Source of the DNA: Rhizobium halophilum
GTDB taxonomy: Bacteria > Pseudomonadota > Alphaproteobacteria > Rhizobiales > Rhizobiaceae
Direction: 5' to 3'
Assembly: GCF_021648825.1 (NCBI RefSeq)
Contig: NZ_JAKJHS010000001.1
Coordinates: 558,001 to 622,000 of the forward strand
Length of the DNA stretch: 64,000 nucleotides
The notes beneath the pieces were generated by a model. That model did no database searches, was not told the DNA's origin, and saw only the letters and a list, made by a program, of their open reading frames with translations. Made by a program: the position numbers and the translations under genes. This document shows positions 50,288-58,400 of this stretch, one piece after another (the stretch's first letter is position 1; each line of letters begins with the position of its first letter).

Positions 50288-51079
50288 ATGCCCCACCCGC
50301 TGCCACGTTTCGAGGACAATGAACCGACACTGGATCCTGCTTTGCGGGCGGAGTGGATTGCCATCCTGCCGCTCGGCGCCCACGAGCAGCACGGGCCCCA
50401 CCTTCCGTTCGAGACGGATACGCTGATCGCAAAAGGGATTGTGGATCGGCTGATCGAGGCCCTGCCCCCTCGCCTGCCGGCCACCTTCCTGCCCGTTGAG
50501 CCGGTCGGATACTCCATCGAACACATGGACGTGCCGGGAACGAGGACGCTGACCTTCGACCAAGCGGTAAACCGTTGGCTTGACGTCGCCCACGGTCTGC
50601 ACCGACAGGGCTTGCGCAAGTTCGTGATGCTGAACGCCCATGGCGGCAACTCGCCCTTGATGACGGTCGTCGCGACGGAGGCCAGAATGCGCTTCAACGT
50701 GCTTGCCGTCGCGACAAGCTGGACCCGCTTCGGCGTGCCGGAAGGTCTGATCGCGCCAGAAGACAAAGCGATCGACATCCACGGTGGTGACATCGAAACC
50801 TCCGTGATGCTGGCTTTGCACCCGGAAAAGGTCCACATGGAGAAGGCTGCTGCCTTTGCCTCCCGGCAGTCGGAGTTCGAGAAGCGTTTCAAGCACCTGC
50901 GCGCCTACGGCCGCCATGCCTTCGGCTGGAAGATGTCAGATCTCAACAGCCAAGGCGTCGCCGGCAACGCGGTCGCGGCCACCGCGGAGAAAGGCGAGGC
51001 GATACTTGCGCATGCGGTGAAGGGCATCGTGGAACTGTTGGAGGACGTGGCGTTGTTTGATGCGGGGGAGTTGGCATGA
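50288..51079 (+). CDS. Creatininase-family amidohydrolase
   Basis: A 263-residue protein. IAILPLGAHEQHGPHLPFETDT contains the first metal ligands (Glu and His) and the Asp, and MLNAHGGNSPLM contains the HGGN motif; HGGDIETS completes the metal site. The family includes creatininase, mycofactocin-system MftE and guanosine-derived formylamide deformylases, so the substrate cannot be told. The start at 50288 matches relatives; the frame is open upstream across the divergent region but that part is not conserved. Likely controlled by the divergent MarR protein. Confidence 0.86.
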   Translation: MPHPLPRFEDNEPTLDPALRAEWIAILPLGAHEQHGPHLPFETDTLIAKGIVDRLIEALPPRLPATFLPVEPVGYSIEHMDVPGTRTLTFDQAVNRWLDVAHGLHRQGLRKFVMLNAHGGNSPLMTVVATEARMRFNVLAVATSWTRFGVPEGLIAPEDKAIDIHGGDIETSVMLALHPEKVHMEKAAAFASRQSEFEKRFKHLRAYGRHAFGWKMSDLNSQGVAGNAVAATAEKGEAILAHAVKGIVELLEDVALFDAGELA

Positions 51080-51136
51080 CTCACATTGCAGCAAGCTACA
51101 CAAGTGGCTATGTTGCTACTACACAGGAGGCCATGA

Positions 51137-51388
51137 GTGACCCTGAATATCCGGAACAAGCAAGCGGATGCTCTGGCGCGCGAATTGGCGGAGCTTGACG
51201 GCACGACTATCACAGACGCAGTCGTCAATGCACTGCGCGAAACGATCGCGAACCGCCTGAAGAACGAAAGTCCACGTGAGACTGCAAGGCGCATACTTGC
51301 TCGACGCGGCCTCGCTTTCAAGCCGAGCAGACAGCCTGTTCCTGCCGAAGCGTTCCACGAACTCGACCACGAACAGGCATCTGACTGA
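51137..51388 (+). CDS. vapB: VapB-type antitoxin
   Basis: An 83-residue antitoxin of the PSK-like VapB family, starting with LNIRNKQADALARELAEL, a DNA-binding region. Translation starts at GTG 51137, six bases after AGGAGG. An ATG at 51133, four bases upstream in another frame, opens a 21-codon decoy that ends inside the gene. The stop overlaps the vapC ATG by one base (TGATG), a typical coupled module. Confidence 0.88.
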   Translation: MTLNIRNKQADALARELAELDGTTITDAVVNALRETIANRLKNESPRETARRILARRGLAFKPSRQPVPAEAFHELDHEQASD

Positions 51389-51792
51389 TGTTCGTAGATG
51401 CTTGCGCAATCATATCGCTGATAGCGGGCGAAGACACGGCCGACGCCTATGAAGAGGCCTTACTCGGCGCAGCTTCGTCCTTCACCTCAGCACTCGCTGC
51501 CTGGGAGGCCATCATTATCCTTTCGCGTCCGGATCAGCTCGACTGTAGTTATCGCGACGCGGAAGGGGCCGTACTTGAATGGCTGGACGACCGCAATATC
51601 GAGTTGAGGGAGACAGGCCAGCCCCGCAAGATCTTGCACTACGCCGTCGCAGTGGCGCAGGATCACGGCATCGGCCGTCGGTATCTGAGCAACTTCGATT
51701 GCTTCCAGTATGCGCATGCCAAGGTAATGGGGCAGCCCATCCTGACCACAGACCGTCTCCTGCGGGAGACAGACGTCGACACCAAGCCGTGA
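51388..51792 (+). CDS. vapC: VapC-type PIN-domain ribonuclease toxin
   Basis: A 134-residue PIN-domain protein. The acidic metal site is complete: Asp4 in FVDACA, Glu40 in AAWEA, Asp104 in NFDCFQYAHAK and Asp122 in TTDRL. VapC toxins cut specific tRNAs or rRNA and are held inactive by VapB. Length is normal and no frameshift is visible, in contrast to the parDE module at 35 kb. The target is unknown. Confidence 0.9.
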   Translation: MFVDACAIISLIAGEDTADAYEEALLGAASSFTSALAAWEAIIILSRPDQLDCSYRDAEGAVLEWLDDRNIELRETGQPRKILHYAVAVAQDHGIGRRYLSNFDCFQYAHAKVMGQPILTTDRLLRETDVDTKP

Positions 51793-51800
51793 CAACCGCT

Positions 51801-51818
51801 GTCACCTTATAACATTCA
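51801..51818. promoter_or_regulatory. Possible Zur (zinc uptake regulator) box upstream of the CobW-like gene
   Basis: GTCACCTTATAACATTCA matches, at 13 of 18 positions by my own alignment from memory, the alphaproteobacterial Zur palindrome GTAATGTTATAACATTAC. It lies about 92 bases before the ATG of a zinc-chaperone-like GTPase. Confidence 0.45.
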
Positions 51819-51909
51819 AAACCCTTTGAACTGCTTCCGGCTTGCCCTTATATCAGGCCGACACCTTTTGCGCGCCGGCCCGGCGCCGGCTCATCCTTCG
51901 AGGTTTCCC

Positions 51910-53025
51910 ATGACCGACACGACCACCGCCAAGCCCGTTCCCGTCACCGTTCTTACCGGCTATCTCGGCGCCGGGAAGACGACGCTTCTGAACCGCATCC
52001 TTTCCGAGAGCCACGGCAAGAAGTATGCGGTCATCGTCAACGAGTTCGGCGAGATCGGCATCGACAACGACTTGATCGTGGAATCCGACGAGGAAATCTA
52101 CGAGATGAACAACGGCTGCGTCTGCTGCACGGTGCGCGGCGACCTGATCCGCGTCGTGGAAGGCCTGATGCGCCGCCCCGGCCGCTTCGACGGCATCATC
52201 GTCGAGACGACTGGCCTTGCCGACCCGGTTCCGGTTGCGCAGACCTTCTTCATGGACGACGACGTGCGCGCCAAGACCGAACTCGATGCCGTGGTCGCTC
52301 TGGTCGACGCCAAGCACCTGCCGCTCCGCCTGAAGGACAGCCGCGAGGCTGAGGACCAGATTGCCTTCGCCGATGTCGTTGTCATCAACAAGACCGATCT
52401 GGTGACGCCGGAAGAACTGGCGCAGATCGAGGACGTCGTTCGGGCCATCAACCCGGGCGCCCGCATCTACAAGACGAGCCGTTCCGGCGTCGACCTTGCC
52501 AAGGTCCTGAACCAGGGCGCCTTCAACCTGGAGCGCGCACTGGAAAACGATCCGCAGTTCCTGGAGCATGGCCACGAGGACCATGTCTGCGGCCCGGATT
52601 GCGACCATGATCACGGGCATCATCATCACGGCCACGACCATCACCACCACGATCATGATCACCACCATCATCACGACCATGACCATGGCCACCATCATCA
52701 AGCCCCCTCCCCGATCCACGACGTCACCGTAAAGTCCATCTCTCTGCGCGGCGGCGAGATGAACCCCGAGCGCTTTTTCCCGTGGATCCAGAAGATCACC
52801 CAGACGGACGGACCGAACATCCTGCGCCTGAAAGGCATCATCGCCTTCAAGGGCGACGAGGAGCGTTACGTCGTGCAGGGCGTCCACATGATCGTCGAGG
52901 GCGACCACCAGCGTCCCTGGAAGGATGGCGAGAAGCGCGAAAGCCGCCTCGTCTTCATCGGACGCAATCTCGACGTCGAGAAGATCGAGAAGAGCTTCAA
53001 GGCCTGCGAGGCGACGCAAGCCTGA
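51910..53025 (+). CDS. CobW/COG0523-family GTPase, probable zinc metallochaperone
   Basis: A 371-residue G3E GTPase. The Walker A motif TGYLGAGKTT is at 16-25, the metal-binding GCVCC at 69-73, and the guanine-specificity motif NKTD follows. A histidine-rich loop (about residues 218-265, some 25 His with Asp) is inserted before the C-terminal domain and could bind zinc. No cobalamin genes are near, so a zinc role is more likely than CobW proper. The ATG at 51910 gives the family N-terminus. The next gene overlaps by one base. Confidence 0.88.
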   Translation: MTDTTTAKPVPVTVLTGYLGAGKTTLLNRILSESHGKKYAVIVNEFGEIGIDNDLIVESDEEIYEMNNGCVCCTVRGDLIRVVEGLMRRPGRFDGIIVETTGLADPVPVAQTFFMDDDVRAKTELDAVVALVDAKHLPLRLKDSREAEDQIAFADVVVINKTDLVTPEELAQIEDVVRAINPGARIYKTSRSGVDLAKVLNQGAFNLERALENDPQFLEHGHEDHVCGPDCDHDHGHHHHGHDHHHHDHDHHHHHDHDHGHHHQAPSPIHDVTVKSISLRGGEMNPERFFPWIQKITQTDGPNILRLKGIIAFKGDEERYVVQGVHMIVEGDHQRPWKDGEKRESRLVFIGRNLDVEKIEKSFKACEATQA

Positions 53026-54011
53026 TGCCGACCGTCGCACCGCTTGATCTTGAAGGCCACATCGTCGCCACGCATTTCCTCGGCGAGATTCCCCTCTTCG
53101 CCTCTGCTGCCGGCACCATCCACCGCCTCGATGGCGGCGAGAAGGTGACGGAAGCGCATGAGGGCTTGCTCACCTGCATCCGCGACCCCTACAGCGCCAC
53201 CCTCATTACCGGCGGTGAGGATGGCAAGGTGCTGCGCATTGCCCATGACGGCAGCGTGACGCAGCTCGCCGAAGCGCCGCGGAAGTGGATCAACGTGGTC
53301 GCCGGCGGGCCGCAGGGGGCGGTTGCCTATGCGCATGGGCGCACGAGCTTCGTGCGCCTTGCGGACGGCACGACGCGGGAATTTTCGGAACAGCGCACGG
53401 TGGAAGGCATTGCCTTCGCGCCAAAAGGCCTGCGGATTGCTGTGGCGCGGTACAATGGCGTCACACTGCATTGGGTCGGCACCAATGGCGCGCCTGTCGA
53501 TCTCGACTGGAAGGGTGCCCACACCGGCGTGACCTTCTCCCCCGATGGCCGCTTCCTCGTCACCACCATGCAGGAAAACGCGCTGCACGGCTGGAAGCTC
53601 GACGGCAAGCCCGGCGAAGCACGCCACATGCGCATGACCGGCTACCCGGCCAAGGTGAAGTCGCTCTCCTGGTCGGTGAAGGGCAAGTGGCTCGCCTCCT
53701 CCGGCGCGCCCGCCGCGATCGTCTGGCCGTTCTCGGCCAAGGACGGCCCGATGGGCAAGGCGCCGTTGGAGGTTGGCACCCGCGCTAACATCATGGTCAC
53801 CCAGGTTGCCTTCCATCCGGCGGAGGAGGTCCTTGCAATCGGCTTCGTCGACGGCATGATCCTTGGCGTGCGGATCGCCGACGGCAAGGAGGCGCTGTTG
53901 CGTCGTCCCGGCAAGGGGGCCATCACCGGCCTGAGCTGGAGCGCGACGGGCAAGCTGCTCGCCTTTTCCTCCGAAGCCGGTGACTGCGGCGTCATCGACA
54001 TCTCGGCCTGA
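53025..54011 (+). CDS. WD40 repeat protein paired with the CobW-like GTPase
   Basis: A 328-residue protein predicted to form one beta-propeller. Blades are suggested by repeats such as LITGGEDGKVLRIAHDG, GVTFSPDGRFLVTT and ITGLSWSATGKLLAFSSEAG. No signal peptide is seen, so it is cytoplasmic. Its ATG overlaps the CobW-like stop codon (TGATG), implying tight translational coupling and probably a direct partnership with the GTPase, for example as a scaffold for the metal-receiving protein. That role is inference. Confidence 0.85.
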   Translation: MPTVAPLDLEGHIVATHFLGEIPLFASAAGTIHRLDGGEKVTEAHEGLLTCIRDPYSATLITGGEDGKVLRIAHDGSVTQLAEAPRKWINVVAGGPQGAVAYAHGRTSFVRLADGTTREFSEQRTVEGIAFAPKGLRIAVARYNGVTLHWVGTNGAPVDLDWKGAHTGVTFSPDGRFLVTTMQENALHGWKLDGKPGEARHMRMTGYPAKVKSLSWSVKGKWLASSGAPAAIVWPFSAKDGPMGKAPLEVGTRANIMVTQVAFHPAEEVLAIGFVDGMILGVRIADGKEALLRRPGKGAITGLSWSATGKLLAFSSEAGDCGVIDISA

Positions 54012-54015
54012 GCCC

Positions 54016-54696
54016 GTGATCCCCTGGACCCTGATCGATACCGTAACCGTTCCCGGCGGAGGCGAGGAACTGCGCCTCAAGCGGCGCGGCTCCGAGTTTT
54101 CCATCATGCTCGGCACCAACGAGTTGATGAACAGCCGGCTCTCCGGATCGGAAGAAGCGCTGGCGCGTCTCTCCATCGACAAGATCCGTGATCGCGGGCG
54201 GCCCGTGATCCTGATCGGCGGCCTCGGCATGGGCTTTACGCTCCGTGCGGCCTTGGCGGAACTTCCGCAGGACGCCCGGGTCGTCGTTGCGGAACTCGTA
54301 CCGGCGGTGATCCGCTGGGCGAAGAACGAGATGGCCGAGGTGTTCAAGGGCTGCCTGGGCGATCCGCGCGTCATGGTCGTGGAAGCGGATGTTGGCGAGC
54401 TGATCCGTCGCGAGAAGACCGTCTACGACGCTATCCTTCTCGATGTCGACAACGGGCCGGAGGCGCTGACGCGAGACGAGAACGACCGCATCTACGATGC
54501 CGGCGGTCTGGGAGCGGCCAAATCTGCGCTGAGGCCGGGTGGCGTGCTTTCCGTCTGGTCTTCTGCCCCGGATTCCCGCTTCACGCGCCGGATGGAGTCG
54601 GCAGGGTTCGCGGTTGAGGAAAATCCGACGCGTGCCAGCACCAGGGGCCGCGGGGCGAAGCACATGATTTGGCTTGGCGTGAAGCAGGCTCGCTAG
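54016..54696 (+). CDS. Spermidine-synthase-like Rossmann-fold protein
   Basis: A 226-residue protein resembling spermidine synthases and SAM-dependent methyltransferases: PVILIGGLGMGFTLRAALAE is the nucleotide-binding loop, VVVAELVPAVIRWAKNEM holds the acidic residue and YDAILLDVDNGPEAL the active-site region. The polyamine-binding N-terminal part of true spermidine synthase is short, so the reaction is uncertain. It starts at GTG 54016, 4 bases after the WD40 gene, as the third gene of the operon. Confidence 0.75.
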   Translation: MIPWTLIDTVTVPGGGEELRLKRRGSEFSIMLGTNELMNSRLSGSEEALARLSIDKIRDRGRPVILIGGLGMGFTLRAALAELPQDARVVVAELVPAVIRWAKNEMAEVFKGCLGDPRVMVVEADVGELIRREKTVYDAILLDVDNGPEALTRDENDRIYDAGGLGAAKSALRPGGVLSVWSSAPDSRFTRRMESAGFAVEENPTRASTRGRGAKHMIWLGVKQAR

Positions 54697-55102
54697 AACC
54701 CTTGCACCTGCCGACCGGCAGCAGGAAGAACCGCGTCGGAAAGCTCCGCGACGGGATCAGGGGATGGGCAGGCAATCGGCATCGAGGGTATTGGTGTGTC
54801 AGGCATGACTGCCTGCCCGATCGCTTCCGGCTTTCCCGAAGATCCGGAGGAGAGGTGTCAGTTCTCTTTCCGGAGCTTCGGGTGGGGACCGGCCTGACGC
54901 CGGCCCGCCACCGTCTGCAACCATCACCGGGCGCCGGGTGCTTCCCGGGGGGGAGGCAACCGGTTCGCGAACCCGGCCCCTGCCCGATGACTGTTTCAGG
55001 ATAGGACGAGGCAAGGCTGCGGGGATGGACGGGGAAGAATGGCGGAACCGCTCCTTTGAAACGCCAGCGCAATTTCTCGCCCGCGCAACATCATTGCTCA
55101 CG
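54697..55102. repeat. Structured GC-rich convergent spacer, possible intergenic mosaic element or ncRNA
   Basis: No gene is supported in this 406-base gap between two convergent genes. It carries several inverted repeats: CAGGCA/TGCCTG (54800-54815); CCCGAAGATCCGG (54835-54847) with CCGGAGCTTCGGG (54870-54882, one mismatch); GGACCGGC (54886-54893) with GCCGGCCC (54899-54906), which pairs fully only as minus-strand RNA through a G-U pair; and the palindrome GGTTCGCGAACC (54962-54973). This density suggests a repeated palindromic element or a structured RNA. Confidence 0.5.
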
Positions 55103-56128
55103 TCAGGCGGAGCGCACGGCACCGATGATCTCGGCCAGGAGGGCGTGCAGGTCGTCGCGATAGCCGGTCCGTGCCGAGGGTGAATTCTCGTCCGATGTCA
55201 TCACCACCGTGAGCCCGAGCGATGGGACGACATAGAGCATCTGGCCGCCATAACCCCAGCCGAACTTGACCTCCTCGCCGCCGATCCTGCGCAGGAACCA
55301 GCCGTAGCCGTAACCATCGCCGGAAAAGCGGGAGTTCGTCCGTTGGGTCCACGATTGCTCTATCCAGTCCTCGGAGATGATGCGCGTGCCATCCTCCGCC
55401 TTGCCGCCGTTTCGGTAAACCTCCCCGAAGGCCAGCAATGAGCGTGCCGTCATCGCCATCTGGTTGCCGCCGAGATAGATCCCCTGCGGATCCTGCTCCC
55501 AGGAGCCGATACGGAAGCCTTCCACCGGCTCGAACCACTCGCGCGCCAGCGCCAGCGTCGACTTCTCCCCGACGCGGGTGAGGACGGCCGAGAGGAGATG
55601 GGTGGAGGCGGTGGAGTAGAGCATAGAGCCGCCGGGCTCGCCGTCGAACGGTTCCGACAAGGCAAACCGCACCCAGTTGCGGCTCGACACCCAGCGGCCG
55701 TAGTTGGGACCCGACATGCGGGCGAGACCCGCCTGCATGGAGAGAAGGTTTCCGATTGTGATTTCCGACATGCGCGGATCCGGCTCGCGCGGCAGCTCGC
55801 GTTCGAGGATCGGCGCGATCTTCTGGTCGGTTCCCTGCAGCATACCCTTGTCGATGGCGATGCCGACCATGGCGGAGATGATGGACTTGGAGGCCGACTT
55901 GATGTTGGTCGATGCGCCGATGGAATGTCCGTTGAAGGCGCGTTCGGCGAGCATTTCTCCTTCCCGGGAAACCAGCACCACCTTGAGAGGCTCCAGGCCT
56001 CTCGCCCCGTCCAAGACGGCGCCGAGGGATGCGCCGGGCTCCGGCGCCTGCGGAACAGCCTGCGCGAGAGCATGAGGGGCAGTGAGAGCGAGGGGGATGG
56101 CAGAAATGAGGGTGCGTCTTTTGATCAT
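55103..56128 (-). CDS. Serine hydrolase, class C beta-lactamase-like
   Basis: A 341-residue secreted or periplasmic protein. Residues 1-23 form a signal peptide (KRRTLISAIPLALTAPHALA, a possible twin-arginine-like start without a clear SRRxF). The SxxK motif is Ser78-Ala-Ser-Lys81, and YST near residue 175 takes the place of YxN. Such proteins include esterases and peptidases more often than true beta-lactamases, so antibiotic resistance should not be assumed. ATG 56128 is preferred to a TTG three codons earlier. Confidence 0.84.
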   Translation of the reverse strand: MIKRRTLISAIPLALTAPHALAQAVPQAPEPGASLGAVLDGARGLEPLKVVLVSREGEMLAERAFNGHSIGASTNIKSASKSIISAMVGIAIDKGMLQGTDQKIAPILERELPREPDPRMSEITIGNLLSMQAGLARMSGPNYGRWVSSRNWVRFALSEPFDGEPGGSMLYSTASTHLLSAVLTRVGEKSTLALAREWFEPVEGFRIGSWEQDPQGIYLGGNQMAMTARSLLAFGEVYRNGGKAEDGTRIISEDWIEQSWTQRTNSRFSGDGYGYGWFLRRIGGEEVKFGWGYGGQMLYVVPSLGLTVVMTSDENSPSARTGYRDDLHALLAEIIGAVRSA

Positions 56129-56222
56129 GGGCGCCAATTTAGTGCGCCGCGGGTCCTGAACTATGGCCGCAGCGCCGATTCACGCCAAGGTGATGGCGCG
56201 TGAAGGCAGGCAACTGCGGCTT

Positions 56223-57116
56223 CTAGAGCTCGGCCTTTGCAAAGATCTCGCTGATCCAGTCGAGGAACACGCGCACCCGCGGCGAGAGCTGCCGGTTCTG
56301 TGGATAGAGGGCCGAAAGCGGCGTTCGCGCCGGTAGAAAATCCGCGAGCACCTCTACGAGTTCACCCCTCTCGATGAAGGGCTGAAGGCGGTGACGCGGC
56401 GCCTGGATCAGACCGAAGCCACGGCAGGCGAGGTCCACGATCGTGTCGGAATTGTTGACCCGGATGCGCGTCGGCAGCGCAATCTCGCGGATCTGCCCGT
56501 TGACGGTGAACTCCAGCGGCAAGACCTGCCCGGTACGCGAGGAGATGAAGCCGATCGCCTGATGCCCCTCCAGCGCCTCCGGCGTCTCGGGCATGCCGTG
56601 GGCCTCGATATAGGCGGGGCTGGCGCAGGTCACTTCGGTGATCGCGCCGAGCCTCCGCATGATCATTGAACTGTCGGAGATTTCGCCGGCGCGGATGACG
56701 CAGTCGACGCCCTCTCGGATTAGGTCGACATAGCGATCCGTCTGGCCGATCTGCAGTTCCAGGGCCGGGTAGCGGTCGAGGAACTCGCGAAGGTGCGGGA
56801 GCAAGAATGTCTGCGTCAGCATGGGATGCGCGTCCACCCGCAAGACGCCTTGCGGCTTTGCCTCCCGGAAGATCGTCTCCGCCTCGGCCATCTCCGCGAG
56901 GATCGACAGGCAGCGCTGGTAGAACGCGCGGCCGTCAAGGGTGACCGCGACGTGCCGGGTCGTCCGTTCCAAGAGGCGCGCGCCGAGATCCGCCTCCAGC
57001 GCCTTGATCGCCGCCGTCGCGGTGGAACGCGCAAGACGGAGATCGGCAGCGGCAGCGGCGAAACTACCGCGCTCCACCACCCGGACGAAGAGCTCCATGC
57101 GCGTCAGGCGATCCAT
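56223..57116 (-). CDS. LysR-family transcriptional regulator
   Basis: A 297-residue regulator. MDRLTRMELFVRVVERGSF and the following winged helix (to about residue 65) bind DNA; the rest is the substrate-binding-like effector domain. It belongs to the subgroup often divergent from SDR or oxidoreductase genes. Here it is divergent from an SDR gene with a 98-base gap that holds symmetric and repeated sequences, so it probably controls that gene and the tautomerase and perhaps the dehydrogenase behind it. Confidence 0.9.
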   Translation of the reverse strand: MDRLTRMELFVRVVERGSFAAAAADLRLARSTATAAIKALEADLGARLLERTTRHVAVTLDGRAFYQRCLSILAEMAEAETIFREAKPQGVLRVDAHPMLTQTFLLPHLREFLDRYPALELQIGQTDRYVDLIREGVDCVIRAGEISDSSMIMRRLGAITEVTCASPAYIEAHGMPETPEALEGHQAIGFISSRTGQVLPLEFTVNGQIREIALPTRIRVNNSDTIVDLACRGFGLIQAPRHRLQPFIERGELVEVLADFLPARTPLSALYPQNRQLSPRVRVFLDWISEIFAKAEL

Positions 57117-57120
57117 CTGC

Positions 57121-57168
57121 CATTGTTCAGCATGGATGAATTTTCATGTCAATTCGCGTTCATTGTTC
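57121..57168. promoter_or_regulatory. Candidate LysR binding region
   Basis: The divergent gap holds CATG-N10-CATG (57131-57148), which includes a T-N11-A type pattern, and two exact copies of CATTGTTC at 57121-57128 and 57161-57168, 40 bases apart. Both are compatible with LysR-type recognition and activation sites. Confidence 0.5.
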
Positions 57169-57214
57169 TTCTGAACCGGCTTCGTATCTTGAGGAGGAAC
57201 GAAAGGAGATATGC

Positions 57215-57955
57215 ATGACACACACAGAACAACGCGTCGCCATCGTCACCGGAGCCTCGAACGGCATTGGCCGCGCTGCTGCCATCCGCCTTGCAGCCGA
57301 CGGTTTCGCAGTGATCGTCAACTATTCCTCAAGCCCGGCCGCCGCCGACGAGGTGGTCGCGCAGATTGAAGCGGCCGGCGGCAAGGCGCTCGCCGTGCGG
57401 GCGGACGTCAGCACATCGCCCGGCATCGCCGCGCTGTTCGACGCTGCGGAACAGCATTTCGGCGGCACCGACGTCCTCGTCAACAATGCCGGGGTGATGA
57501 CGCTCATCCCGTTGACGGAGATGGATGATGCCACCTTCGAACGACACATCGCCGTCAACCTCACCGGTACCTTCTACGGTATCCGCGAGGCAGGCCGCCG
57601 GCTGCGCGACGGTGGCCGCATCATCAACTTCTCCTCCAGCGTCATCGGGGCATACGGCCCGCGCTACGGAGGATACGCGGCCAGCAAGGGCGGTGTCGAA
57701 GCCATGACTCATGTGGCTTCGAAGGAGCTCGGAAGCCGGGGGATTACGGTCAACGCCGTCGCGCCGGGGCCGGTGGAAACCGAGATGTTCATGCACGGCA
57801 AATCGGAAGAACTGGTGCAGAGCATCGTCCGAGGCATTCCGCTCGGGCGGCTCGGCCAGCCGGACGACATCTCCCCCGTCGTGTCCTTCCTCGCAAGCCC
57901 CGAGGGCGGATGGGTGAACGGCCAGGTGCTCCGCGCCAATGGCGGCATGCTCTGA
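57215..57955 (+). CDS. Short-chain dehydrogenase/reductase
   Basis: A 246-residue classical SDR. The cofactor motif TGASNGIG is at 12-19, NNAG at 90-93, and the catalytic Ser (140-142), Tyr154 and Lys158 are in place. The second strand ends in NYSSS, which suits NADP. Substrate is unknown; 3-oxoacyl-ACP reductase-like enzymes look alike. AAAGGAG precedes ATG 57215; the frame is open upstream through the divergent region without conservation. The tautomerase gene follows after 30 bases. Confidence 0.9.
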   Translation: MTHTEQRVAIVTGASNGIGRAAAIRLAADGFAVIVNYSSSPAAADEVVAQIEAAGGKALAVRADVSTSPGIAALFDAAEQHFGGTDVLVNNAGVMTLIPLTEMDDATFERHIAVNLTGTFYGIREAGRRLRDGGRIINFSSSVIGAYGPRYGGYAASKGGVEAMTHVASKELGSRGITVNAVAPGPVETEMFMHGKSEELVQSIVRGIPLGRLGQPDDISPVVSFLASPEGGWVNGQVLRANGGML

Positions 57956-57985
57956 CGGGACGAGACAGCGAAAAGGAAAGAACCC

Positions 57986-58204
57986 ATGCCATTCGTCAAC
58001 ATCAAGACCCCGGAGGGCGCGCTGACGCGGGCCCAGAAGGAGGAGATCGTGCACCGCACGACAGACCTGCTGGTCGGTTACTTCAGCGAAACGTCACGCC
58101 CGCATACCATGGTGCTGATCGAGGAGGTGAAGGATGGCGGCTACGGCCGGGCTGACGAAATTTGCGCTGTTCCGGATGAGTACCGCGCCAAGCCTGACAC
58201 CTAA
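57986..58204 (+). CDS. 4-Oxalocrotonate tautomerase family protein
   Basis: A 72-residue tautomerase. After removal of Met the N-terminal residue is the catalytic Pro ([11 protein letters not shown]), followed by the helix [21 protein letters not shown] and the strand [13 protein letters not shown]. These enzymes tautomerise small enol or keto acids as hexamers. It is just behind the SDR gene with AAAGGAAAG before the ATG, so they probably act in one pathway controlled by the divergent LysR protein. Confidence 0.88.
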   Translation: MPFVNIKTPEGALTRAQKEEIVHRTTDLLVGYFSETSRPHTMVLIEEVKDGGYGRADEICAVPDEYRAKPDT

Positions 58205-58265
58205 CACCGTTCCACCCGGTTCTGGCGGACGGCTTTCCAGCAAAAGTTGCGTGTCTTCGGACAGA

Positions 58266-58292
58266 GATCGGCCGGCTCACAGCCGGCCGATC
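58266..58292. terminator. Perfect hairpin between tautomerase and dehydrogenase genes
   Basis: GATCGGCCGGCT (58266-58277) and AGCCGGCCGATC (58281-58292) form a 12-bp stem with a three-base loop. No T run follows, so it may act as a weak terminator or an mRNA processing barrier that sets the dehydrogenase gene apart. Confidence 0.5.
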
Positions 58293-58400
58293 CTATTGGA
58301 GCAAGTAAATCTGAAACCTCCCGCCCTCTCGCAGGTTGTAGCTCCGAACTTTGGTCACAAGACACGCGGCAGACACTGCCCGGTAAAGAAGGAGAAGCCT

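Noticed and set aside
52567..52701. Short CAC/CAT-rich repeats that look like a tandem array or CRISPR
   Set aside because: They encode the histidine-rich loop of the CobW-like protein in frame; there are no spacers or uniform repeats.
51910..53025. True cobalamin biosynthesis gene cobW
   Set aside because: No cobalamin genes are adjacent and the histidine-rich loop with a possible Zur box favours a zinc-related COG0523 member.
54581..55072. A 163-codon minus-strand frame across the structured spacer
   Set aside because: It overlaps the end of the spermidine-synthase-like gene and is rich in Pro, Arg, Gly and Ser without a motif; it is best explained by GC-rich repeats.
54697..55102. Cobalamin or other known riboswitch
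   Set aside because: No B12 box or other recognised riboswitch core was found, and the region faces the 3' ends of both neighbouring genes.
55103..56128. Antibiotic resistance beta-lactamase
   Set aside because: Only the SxxK fold motif is certain and YxN is replaced by YST, so a general serine hydrolase is the safer call.
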